Source: Saprospiraceae bacterium (GTDB lineage: Bacteria; Bacteroidota; Bacteroidia; Chitinophagales; Saprospiraceae). From it: DNA of 64,000 nucleotides. Positions 48,735 through 56,908 of the stretch are shown one piece after another. The first letter of the stretch is position 1. Every line of letters begins with the position of its first letter. The stretch covers positions 166,655-230,654 of the forward strand of contig JADKAE010000006.1 of the NCBI GenBank assembly GCA_016715405.1. The letters are read 5' to 3'. The position numbers were made by a program, and so were the translations under genes. The notes beneath the pieces were generated by a model. That model was not told the DNA's origin. It saw only the letters and a list, made by a program, of their open reading frames with translations, and did not search any database.

Positions 48735-48806
48735 GCTGTTGTCCGTTCTCGGTTGTCGGTTCTCGGTTTCTTAGAACCGACAACTGACAACCGACAACAG
48801 AGAACA
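48735..48806. repeat. Word hairpin (GGTTGTCGGTTCTCGG)
   Basis: GGTTGTCGGTTCTCGG words pair with AACCGACAACTGACAACCG across a very short loop. It lies between convergent genes and its word matches the arm at 22793. Confidence 0.88.
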
Positions 48807-48810
48807 ATTT

Positions 48811-49215
48811 TCAAAAATACACCCTCACCCCATCCGGGCTCATTTCAATCGGATAGCATCCGGCTTTAATGGTAATTACTTGGGTATCGGCAAAAGATAT
48901 TCCCACCCGCAATTGGCACACAAAATCGGTCTCGACCAGAAAGGAATCCGCTCCGAAAAAGCGCTGCTTTGCGACGAGTGTCATGCCATCGTGCAGGAAT
49001 AACCAGGGCGAGAGGACGTTATTCCACTTCACTACCGCCAAGGCTGTTTTAGCATTGGGCGGTTTGAAAATCGCCACATCTTCCGGCGCAATTCGCTGCA
49101 CATTGCAAATGCCAAAAAAACGACATTGCTGGCGGGGATTGCCCAGCTCGACTTTCAGAAAAATGGGGCACAGCGCTACCGACCGAAACCAGGGCTTATG
49201 TAATGGAGTTTGCAT
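48811..49215 (-). CDS. Small protein of unknown function, end of the leftward cluster
   Basis: A 134-residue protein (MQTPLHKPWFRSVALCPIF ... VITIKAGCYPIEMSPDGVRVYF) with mostly beta-type segments and no clear signal peptide. I recognise no domain. It starts 7 bp after the preceding gene ends, on the same strand, so it is probably the last gene of the operon running from about 54 kb down to here. Confidence 0.6.
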   Translation of the reverse strand: MQTPLHKPWFRSVALCPIFLKVELGNPRQQCRFFGICNVQRIAPEDVAIFKPPNAKTALAVVKWNNVLSPWLFLHDGMTLVAKQRFFGADSFLVETDFVCQLRVGISFADTQVITIKAGCYPIEMSPDGVRVYF

Positions 49216-49222
49216 GGCGTTG

Positions 49223-50398
49223 TCAATTGGAATAGCCGTACAACAAATCTTTCATCTTCGACCCTTTTATTTCGGCAATATTATACGACTCATTAAATTT
49301 TTCGATAGAAAAACCGATATCGCGTTTCAGGTCGCCGAATTGTTTGGGGAGTCGTGATGAGCAAACTTCTTCATTGGCATAACTCGACACGATGACCTGG
49401 AATTTTTGGTAGTACTTTTCGCCTTGCGAAATAAAAGCCGCGTATTTATTAATAAAATCAATAAGCCGGTCGACTGAAAATTCCAAGTCTGCCTGGTATT
49501 TATAAGCTTCGCGCCGTGATAGCTCATCCGGTTTGGCCATCACCCCATCCATTTTCAGCACATATTCGTCGAGTTTGCCGTACACCGTCTCCCAATCGTC
49601 TTGTTTGCGGCAGGTCTCCAGCCCTGTAAAATACCCCAGTGGTTTCACATAATCGGTGAATAACGACTTGCAATCTTCCTTTAAGGACCTGTTCCCTTCT
49701 TTGAGGTATTCGGTTTCGTAATAAATAAGGCTGAGGTCGTTGTTCATCCGCACCGTAAAATCGAGTATACAGGCGATATTTTCCAGTTCTTTTTCCTTGG
49801 CTGCCGGCTCGCCGTCGCCCACAATAGAGGCCACCAGGGAAAAGGCTGCCGACATAAACGGGTTGGATTCGAGCAAACCGGGCATTTTCAGCATAGTGCG
49901 CTTTTTCATGCGATCCTCCAGCAAGGCTTTGGTTTTTTGAAATTCGGGGAAAGTATTGGGGTTGGACAACAACATGACGTTTTGATACGTCTGCAGCGAG
50001 GTAAAATGGTGGTCGAGCGCCAGGATTTTCTCGTAAAGCAGTTTGGTCAATTCCAGGCCTTTGCGAAAGCGCGTTTTGGTGAGGTTCGCCTGGTAGTTTT
50101 CGCCGGCCAGGCGGCGCTCTTCCATCAATTGAATTTTTTCAAACAAGGCCCTGAGGTGCTTTTCCTCCAATTGGGGCGACCGGCCGGCTTCGTTGATAAG
50201 CCGGTCAACCGCTGTCATTCGGGCATCCAGTTGTACGCATTGCATACGGTATTCGGCATGCACATCGTTGAGTTCAATCGACATCTCCCGGCACATCAGC
50301 ACGAGCGTCGAATCTGCCGGAGTTGCCGCCACAAATGTGGTCAACAGGAGGGGCCACGCTACTGCCAGGCAATAGCGCGCCATACGCCAGGTTTTCAT
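49223..50398 (-). CDS. Exported alpha-helical protein of unknown function
   Basis: A 391-residue protein with a signal peptide (MKTWRMARYCLAVAWPLLLTTFVAA). The mature part is long, helical and charged (QLDARMTAVDRLINEAGR, EEKHLRALFEKIQLMEERR), which suggests coiled coil. It has no cysteine-pair or enzyme motif I recognise. Its ATG sits in the shared context AAAGCTATGAAAAC also seen at 50988, so the two genes share a leader type. It lies between the 50988 gene and the 49215 gene on the same strand. Confidence 0.7.
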   Translation of the reverse strand: MKTWRMARYCLAVAWPLLLTTFVAATPADSTLVLMCREMSIELNDVHAEYRMQCVQLDARMTAVDRLINEAGRSPQLEEKHLRALFEKIQLMEERRLAGENYQANLTKTRFRKGLELTKLLYEKILALDHHFTSLQTYQNVMLLSNPNTFPEFQKTKALLEDRMKKRTMLKMPGLLESNPFMSAAFSLVASIVGDGEPAAKEKELENIACILDFTVRMNNDLSLIYYETEYLKEGNRSLKEDCKSLFTDYVKPLGYFTGLETCRKQDDWETVYGKLDEYVLKMDGVMAKPDELSRREAYKYQADLEFSVDRLIDFINKYAAFISQGEKYYQKFQVIVSSYANEEVCSSRLPKQFGDLKRDIGFSIEKFNESYNIAEIKGSKMKDLLYGYSN

Positions 50399-50425
50399 AG
50401 CTTTACTTTTTTGTTTTTTTAAAAA

Positions 50426-50541
50426 TAACTGTTTAGGAGGGTTTAGCGATTGGGTTTAGCGATAAGTTTAGAACTAAACCCTAACGCTAAACTGCGCATG
50501 CACTAAACTGCCGAAGGCACTAAACCCTACTAAACAGTTAC
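50426..50541. repeat. Word hairpin (GGGTTTAGCG / CTAAACCC)
   Basis: Outer arms AACTGTTTAG and CTAAACAGTTA enclose GGGTTTAGCG words mirrored by GAACTAAACCCTAACGC. It separates two leftward genes of one cluster. Confidence 0.85.
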
Positions 50542-50547
50542 TTTTTT

Positions 50548-50988
50548 TTAAAATACAACCTCCAGATAGCCGTTAGAGGCTACAACCGCATATTCACCGG
50601 CTGGAATGATCATTTGAACGCCTTGCTGCCCCATCGCAGTCAGCACTTCTTCGGGCACCTGAAACGGCTCGGGCACTTCAAAGTATCCCGTGCCAAATTG
50701 CTCTTGCATCGTATTAGAGGTCATCGAGGCGCTATCCAGGGACAGCACCAGTTTGCCCGCGTTATTTAGCCAGACTTCTCCCCTGCCCTGGCCTTCCTGT
50801 ACTATGTAACTGGAGCCGGCGGCGTCTAATTGCATACGGCAGGGGCCGGTGCCAAAACACCCAGCCCGGGATCCGTATTCCAACACGACGCCTTGCGTCA
50901 CCGGTGTGGCAGGTTGAAACCGGCCGGCGAATAAACTGCCAAAAGCAAAAACGAGTATTAGCGAAACAGTCAGATAAAAAGTTTTCAT
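50548..50988 (-). CDS. Small exported protein of unknown function
   Basis: A 146-residue protein with a signal peptide (MKTFYLTVSLILVFAFGSLFAG). The mature part is rich in Gly and beta-type (YGSRAGCFGTGPCRMQLDA, YIVQEGQGRGEVWLNNAGKLVLSLDS). Two Cys lie close together. The start at 50988 is preferred over 51009 because it begins the signal peptide and has the AAAGCTATGAAAAC context. It directly follows the lipoprotein gene with about 20 bp between. Function is unknown. Confidence 0.7.
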   Translation of the reverse strand: MKTFYLTVSLILVFAFGSLFAGRFQPATPVTQGVVLEYGSRAGCFGTGPCRMQLDAAGSSYIVQEGQGRGEVWLNNAGKLVLSLDSASMTSNTMQEQFGTGYFEVPEPFQVPEEVLTAMGQQGVQMIIPAGEYAVVASNGYLEVVF

Positions 50989-51009
50989 AGCTTTATATTT
51001 AATAATCAA

Positions 51010-52877
51010 TTACTTCAGCAAGGTAGAGGCTATCCAGGCTTTGTCACCTACGTACACGCCGAGCAGTTTCAACTCGTCGCGTTGGGGCGAGGCAAACAGG
51101 CGGCAATAGCTGAGTTTTCCGTGGCTGTCATCCGTCGGATCGCCAATGTATTGCACCGTCTGGCCGCCACCCTGCTGGTCGAGTGTGTGCAGGTAAAAAT
51201 GACCGTCTTCCCTTACCAGGGCGTACAATTTGTCGCCCCATGCTTCCAACTGCACAATTTGCTTGCTTAACTGGGACTCCAATGCCTGCAAGTAAGGCAA
51301 CTCTTCACCCTCCGAGGGCCGGTTCAATTCGTAATAAGCGAATGCATTGTATAGCGTATCGGTTTTATCTCCCTGATACACCGTAGTGGTTGCGGCCTTG
51401 TTTTCCGGCCCCATAGACAAGAACTTCCCGGCGGAAAACAATTGGATCGTGTGTTCCAACTGGAAGCCGGCACGCTCCGATTGCCGGAAGACCTGGATTT
51501 GCCCCGACCTTCCGTCGGTGAGCCATAACTTGTCGCGTGACTGTGCTGCCACGGCATGAGAGAAGTAATACCCCGCATGAAGTTGTTTGTATAGCGCAGG
51601 CAGAGCGCCGATTGTAGATATAAACTGCCCGTCACGGCTGTACAAGGCGGCAAGCGGCGCCTGCTCGTAAAAGCTATCCAAAAAAGGATTTACCGAGGGA
51701 TCCGTATACTGGCTCAACTGCCCGGTGCCCACTACCGGCCAGCCTTACCACCGGGATCAGTGTAAATTCGGGAAGGAAAACGGCTTTTTGTGGTGCAACA
51801 CATAACCTGGCGTGGGCATTTCGGCGATGGTGTCGATCGAGGCCACTTCATTGTTGAATCGCTTGCGGATGAAGGCTATCTTATTATAATAGGCAATCGA
51901 GGTATCCGGTTCGTAAAACACCTCTGGCAGCGATGTGCTGATGCATACGCAATCGTCGCAGTCGGGAGTAGGATAAATATCCAGATAGATAACATTTAAA
52001 ATATTGGACTTTTCCAGAAACATGTATATCTCGTCCTGTATATCGGGGCTCACGTATTTTTTCTTTTCTTCCGTCGAGGGCGACAGCGTACCTACAAAGT
52101 TGCCCCTGGTATCGTACACAAATGGTTTTTGGGCGATATCGTCGAGGAATATCCAGTGCTTCTCGTCTTTTGACATCACCAGTTTTAACGGCTGAGAATA
52201 GGGCTGCCTGTCGTCTTCCACCAGTGCGGTAAACCGGTCAAACGGCAGCTTTGGTTCCTTAGCTTCAAAAGCCTGGATGCCTATCGAAACGTTTTTTGTC
52301 TGTGATCTTTGTACGGGTATTTCGGGGGTGTGGTCGTTTATCAGTTCGTCAGCCAGTGATTGATTGAGGCTAATGCCGAGCAGGGGCAGGGCCCGCAGCA
52401 ATTGTCCGCTGCTCAGGTCTATTTTCAGGCAAAAAGGAATGCTGGTTCTGCCTGCGCTATAGTTAAACTGTTCGGCAAAACGGGCTGTCGTATCAATCAA
52501 TAGGTAATCGATGTTAAAATTGCGCTCTTGAACAAAGTTGAATACCGGTTTTTTACGCGGATAATCTACCACCATCACAATACGGGACTGCGGGTCAGCT
52601 TTTTTGAGCATACCGATCAGCGGATTGATCAGGCCTTCGCAACGGGGACAGACCATTGGTTTGACATGAAAAATGTAGGCTTCGCCGGTGCGGAGTTGTT
52701 CGTCTTTGGCAAAAACTGCCTTCACCTCACTTTCGCTGCCCACAATTTGCTGCATGGAATAGAGCAAATCCTGCGACCCGCCGGCGCAACTGAAAGACAG
52801 AGTAGGAGGATTAAATACAAGCGAAAACTGTTCCAAGGGCCGTGTATTTGTGGCCCAGCGTTGATCACATGCTCCAT
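51010..52877 (-). CDS. Probable lipoprotein: thioredoxin-like domain plus propeller-like region (several frameshifts)
   Basis: Two long pieces (51757-52836 and 51010-51732) appear to form one protein of about 610 residues. Near the N-terminus another frame gives a lipoprotein signal (FRLYLILLLC); one added T then joins it to FSCAGGSQDLL, placing a lipobox Cys. A thioredoxin-like region with VCPRCEGLINPL (CxxC) and a predicted SRIVMVVDYPRKKP strand follows. The rest has repeated beta segments ending in a propeller-like C-terminal third (YSRDGQFISTIGALP, GDKLYALVREDGHFYLHTLD). The second break lies between about 51730 and 51785. The arrangement resembles Bacteroidota propeller lipoproteins found beside small exported peptides; that comparison is inference. 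Confidence 0.6.
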
Positions 52878-52960
52878 GATATGTGTTTTAGTGGTGAAAA
52901 AAAGCAGCGCCTGGCGCCATCAATCAGGCAATCAGGCGCTGCAATACCGGTATAACTCAA

Positions 52961-53380
52961 TTATTCGATAATTCTAAACTTGAAGGATCGGCCGTTCAAT
53001 TCGTTACTATCGTAGTTGTCGTTGTCGATCTTAGTAGCGGATGAACTTCGCGCTACGCTCACGAGTTGAATTTGATTATAATGGGCGACCTCGCTGCCCC
53101 TGTTATAAACCCGGAGCGAAACGGCTTCGTCAACCTCGATGGGGCCGTCACCCGGAGGTGGCGCAACCATACCGAGCCAGTAGCCGAGCAAGTCCCAGAG
53201 ACTGCCTTCCACGACGGCGCACACGTCTCTCGAACTCTCGGGGCAGATGTCGGGGTCTCCACCGCCGGTTTGTACAATACCGCCACTGCCTTTGATTTTT
53301 ATTTTAATGGCATAGGCTTCGTTGGAGCTCACCAGGCACATCAGCATGGTGGCGAACAAAAAAATGGCAAACTTTTTCAT
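52961..53380 (-). CDS. Small exported protein, paralogue A
   Basis: A 139-residue protein with a signal peptide (MKKFAIFLFATMLMCLVSSNEAYA). The mature start IKIKIKGSGGIVQTGGGDPDICPESSRDVCAVV closely resembles that of the next gene upstream, with two Cys nine residues apart. The C-terminal part shares ATKIDNDNYDSNELNGRSFKF with the pattern ATRDNLQAENDFQANGKNVSF of that gene. No known family is recognised. It is encoded between the lipoprotein gene and its paralogue, so both may be partners or cargo of the lipoprotein. Confidence 0.72.
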   Translation of the reverse strand: MKKFAIFLFATMLMCLVSSNEAYAIKIKIKGSGGIVQTGGGDPDICPESSRDVCAVVEGSLWDLLGYWLGMVAPPPGDGPIEVDEAVSLRVYNRGSEVAHYNQIQLVSVARSSSATKIDNDNYDSNELNGRSFKFRIIE

Positions 53381-53395
53381 GTCAGGGCGTTTTAA

Positions 53396-53779
53396 TTACT
53401 GAAGAAATACGAATGAAACATTTTTCCCATTGGCCTGAAAATCATTTTCAGCTTGCAGGTTATCACGGGTAGCCGTTCCCGATTCAAAGCGAATTCGGCT
53501 TTGGGAGCCGCGATGATTCAATACGCCCTCCAGACCTGCGAGATCAAGGTCGCCGCCGTTGTCGGGGCTACGGCCTTGAACGACTACATCAGCACAAACC
53601 GTAGAAGCTGCAACAGGGCATACTTTCTGGGTTTCCCCACTCGATACGATACCTCCCGTACCATAGAGCTTGATTTTGATGTCTCCCACTTTAGGCTGAG
53701 CAGGATCGTTCGACATGGCATACATCGAAGTTCCTACCGTGAGGAAGCATGCAAAAAGTGTCAAAAGCAAAGTTTTCAT
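53396..53779 (-). CDS. Small exported protein, paralogue B
   Basis: A 127-residue protein starting at 53779 (MKTLLLTLFACFLTVGTSMYA) with a signal peptide. The mature motif GDIKIKLYGTGGIVSSGETQKVCPVAASTVC matches paralogue A in spacing of Gly-Gly-Ile-Val and the two Cys. The ATG context GCTATGAAAAC is shared with the genes at 50988 and 50398. An upstream ATG at 53818 would add 13 residues ahead of the signal peptide and is not used here. It ends 15 bp before paralogue A. Function is unknown. Confidence 0.72.
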   Translation of the reverse strand: MKTLLLTLFACFLTVGTSMYAMSNDPAQPKVGDIKIKLYGTGGIVSSGETQKVCPVAASTVCADVVVQGRSPDNGGDLDLAGLEGVLNHRGSQSRIRFESGTATRDNLQAENDFQANGKNVSFVFLQ

Positions 53780-53902
53780 AGCAAAACTGTTTTTAGTGAA
53801 ATAATAAGTACAAGGCAAAGATGAGGGCGTCCCGGTTTCAAAACCAGGACAAAAAATAGCTTTTTGACCAGGTCAAATTTTTCAAATTAGAAAATCTCAC
53901 AT

Positions 53903-54034
53903 TTATCCCTGAATCAAATCGCCGGATACTATTTCTGTGTATTCTTTTTGGGTTTCAGGAGAAAGGCTGTTCCACTCTTCAGGAGAATTTAGCAGGCCGA
54001 GGGCCATCAACAGAGAGATAATCAAGGTAATCAT
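53903..54034 (-). CDS. 43-residue peptide with hydrophobic N-terminus
   Basis: A short frame encodes MITLIISLLMALGLLNSP, then EEWNSLSPETQKEYTEI and VSGDLIQG. It has a hydrophobic leader and a polar, acidic tail, as in a small exported or membrane-bound peptide. Its ATG is preceded by AAAGCT, the same context as three other genes in this cluster, which supports translation. It is the first gene of the leftward run and is divergent from the helical-repeat gene about 255 bp away. No family is recognised. Confidence 0.55.
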   Translation of the reverse strand: MITLIISLLMALGLLNSPEEWNSLSPETQKEYTEIVSGDLIQG

Positions 54035-54289
54035 AGCTTTGTATTTTGTGAATTAATGAATTTCGATACACAAAGCTATCGCCGATAAAAATGCTAGTCA
54101 CGGCCATTACCGCTGCTTATGACCCCATCAAATTTTAACTTTTAGCGTATATAATTTCATAAATAATATTACCTTGCCTCACGTGTTTTGTCCGTGAATA
54201 GTGTCGTTCACAACATGAATTTCCAGTAACCATCATTCACCCGACCGGATTACTAACAAACCGTCGTTGTCTCTTTATCCATATCATTT
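54035..54289. other. Divergent promoter region of the peptide / helical-repeat locus
   Basis: This AT-rich gap separates the 43-residue peptide gene from the rightward helical-repeat gene. A TTACCTTG near 54168 is -7-like but weak. No repeat or RNA is visible. Confidence 0.45.
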
Positions 54290-55947
54290 ATGTATGGGAT
54301 GAATAGTTATGGTTTGCATGAGACAACGGCATCATGCGGAAAATTGCCGGTTATGCAGCGAAGTAAAGACCTACAAGATTTGAAGGAGCTTGTATACATT
54401 CTCAATCGCTACAAGGTTCGACATATAGAAGTAATTACAAATTCGCCGGGGGCCGGGGTACAGTCGTCGCGTTACAGAAAATTCTACGAAGCGCTATTGT
54501 CGGAAGGCTGGGACTCGGAAGAAGAAGCGGCGGCATGGCTGGGTTACAGCGCCACCGACAAGCAGTACAAACGCTTCAGGAATGAATTCAAAAAAAGGCT
54601 GTATAACACTACTCTATTCATAGATACCAACCAGCCTGAATTCAGCGACCCGCAAAGGGCATACTACCACTGCTGGCAGGAAGTAGCCGTATTAAAACAC
54701 TGGTAGGCCGCGGCACTACGATTAATGCAATGACCTTGGCCCGGCAACTGTTGGAAGTAGCCCAGAAATACGAGATCACCGAAATCGCACTGGAATGCGC
54801 CCGGCACCTCCGCCAATACTACGCCGTAAAAGACGGCAATGACACCATTTTCCAGCAATACAGCAAGTTGACTACTTACTACATGGATATCTACCAGGCT
54901 GAATTGCTGGCCAGTGATTGTTACGAGCAGATTATCATTATGTATACCCGCTCAAAAGCCGGCAGAAGGGAAAACGGCTTATTGGCAAAAAGCTATTTAC
55001 AAAAACTGGCGCCGTTTCTGGAACGCTACGAATCGCACAATCTGGTGGTATATTCCAGCATGATCGGCCTTTTTGAGCGCATGTGCGTATTCGATTGGGC
55101 CGGCACGATAGAACTATGCAAGTTGGCGCTCGCCAAATTGAGCAACCGCCCTTCTATTTCGCCTAATGTGATGAGCTCTTTTTTACACCAAATGGCGGTG
55201 TGCCACACGATGCTCGGCCAGTATCAACAGGCGCACGACACAGCCATAGAAAGCCTCGGCAAAGCTATTGAGGGTTCTCACAATTGGTATAAAAGCCTGG
55301 AGGTTTTGCTGGCCAATGCCATGCACGCCGGCGATTACGCGCTGGCCTGGCAGACCTACCGCACCGCCTCCGGACACGCACAATTCCAACGGCTTAGCGA
55401 CCCCGTACGCGAACCATGGAATTTATACCGCGCCTATCTGGCCCTGGCCATCAAACTGCATCTGCTGGAGGTTTCTCCGCGCGAAAAAGGCGACCTGGCC
55501 CGCTTCCGGCTGGGCCGCTTTCTCAATGAAGTGCCTATTTTTAGCCGGGATAAACGCGGGATGAATATCCCCGTGCTGATCGCGCAGATTTTGTTTCTGC
55601 TACTCGAACGCCGCTTTGACGAGGTGGAAGAACGCCTCGAAGGGCTGCGCAAGTACAAGTCGCGCCACTTCTCGGAAGACGTCGAACACTTTCGCACCGA
55701 CTGCTTTTTCCGGCTGCTTTATCTTTTGCTGAAATGCGATTTTCAGCCGCCCAAAATGAATGCCAAAGCCGCCCCCCTGCTGGCCCAAATGGCCAAAGTG
55801 GGCATCAATCTGGCCGACCAAACCCACGAACTCGAAATTATCCCCTACGAAAAACAATGGGAATGGGTGATGCTGGCGCTGCAGCCTGCAAAACTCACGG
55901 CACGGCCAGCCCCAATATCGCTTGCTGCACCAATCCGTAATCCGTGA
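54290..55947 (+). CDS. Cytoplasmic helical-repeat protein of unknown function (one frameshift)
   Basis: The joined frame encodes about 552 residues with no signal peptide. The first ~120 residues are compact and charged (SKDLQDLKELVYILNRYKVRHIEVI, YKRFRNEFKKRLYNTTLFID). The rest is a run of helix pairs with TPR-like spacing (MTLARQLLEVAQKYEITEIALECARHL, SFLHQMAVCHTMLGQYQQAH, ALAWQTYRTASGHA). It stops with HW at 54706 unless one A is added to the A4 run near 54696, giving EVAVLKTLVGRGTTINAMTLARQ. The start may instead be the ATG at 54353. The last 53 bp overlap the convergent hydrolase gene. No family is recognised; its divergence from exported-peptide genes invites a regulator hypothesis. Confidence 0.65.
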
Positions 55948-56774
55948 AAGGCAAAAAATGGTTTTTATCGGGCAATTCTACCATTTTGAGCAAATGGGCC
56001 GGAAATTGCCTCCTGCTGAATGCGATATTGGCCTTCGGCGCCAGCCAGTCTTTGTAGCCGTGTAAATGCCACCGGCGCCTGCAACTGGACCAGTCGCCCA
56101 CCATTCCCGCAATTCTCCCACATGCGTCAACTTTTCATCGCCGGCCACCCGGTTGCCGCCCGACAACAACCATCGCGTGGCGCGCCAGCGCGCAAAATGG
56201 GCAAACCAAAAAACGGGTTCGCTGTCGGGGTCGTTGACCGGCGCCAGCATCAACAAGCCGCCGATGCGCGAAGGGCGCAAAACTGCGCATTTGGCGATCA
56301 CCGGCCCGCCGTATGAATGCCCCACTAAATAAACGGTATCCGCCCGGTATTGATCCATCACAAATAACACCATCTCGGCTTGTCCGGTAATGGTGGTTTC
56401 GGCGTGGCCATAATCAGAATACCCGTACCCCAGCCTGTCGACCGATACCAGGCAGGCGCCCTGCAAGAGCATACTATCAGCCAGATAACGATGGAAGTTG
56501 TCTGACGACCCAGGCGCACCGTGCACAAACAAAATGAGTTTCTTTGCGCTCTTGTCTCCCGTCTCCAGGTACCGCACCTTTTTTCCTTTGTATTCCACAT
56601 GATGGATATTCACGGCCACTTGCCGTTTGTCGAAATACTTTTTTACAGCTGCATCGGAAGTGCGAAAGTCCATGCGGATGAAAAATATTAATGCCGTGAG
56701 AAATAGGCCGCCTATTACCCAGGCAATAATGCGAAAAAAACGACGCCACGGCGGCGATAAGGTTTATGGCTCAT
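55895..56774 (-). CDS. Membrane-anchored alpha/beta hydrolase (several frameshifts)
   Basis: The core (56673 leftward) shows a canonical alpha/beta hydrolase: FVHGAPGSSDNF oxyanion loop, nucleophile elbow VGHSYGGPV, and, in another frame near the end, HGYKDWLAP (acid) and ELPDKNHFLPF (His). Frame changes near 56060-56095 separate the two halves. Upstream, the core frame also encodes a single TM segment (IAWVIGGLFLTALIFFI) before MDFRTSD. The nearest ATG (MSHKPYRR, 56774) needs one more frame correction near 56740, so the start is uncertain. It probably cleaves esters or amides at the inner membrane; the substrate is unknown. Confidence 0.7.
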
Positions 56775-56908
56775 GAATGACGAATGACGAATGACGAATG
56801 ACGAATTACGAATTACGAATTACGAATTACGAATAAAAAAACATACTGATTATCAATACATTAAATGAATAGCACATCAGCACATCAGCAAATCAGCACA
56901 TCAACCCA
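56774..56908. repeat. Tandem words (GACGAAT, TACGAAT) and (CACATCAG), single arms
   Basis: About four GACGAAT and four TACGAAT words (56774-56834) and then CACATCAG words (56876-56905) fill the gap between two leftward genes. The ligA stop (56901-56903) lies inside the second array. Confidence 0.82.
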
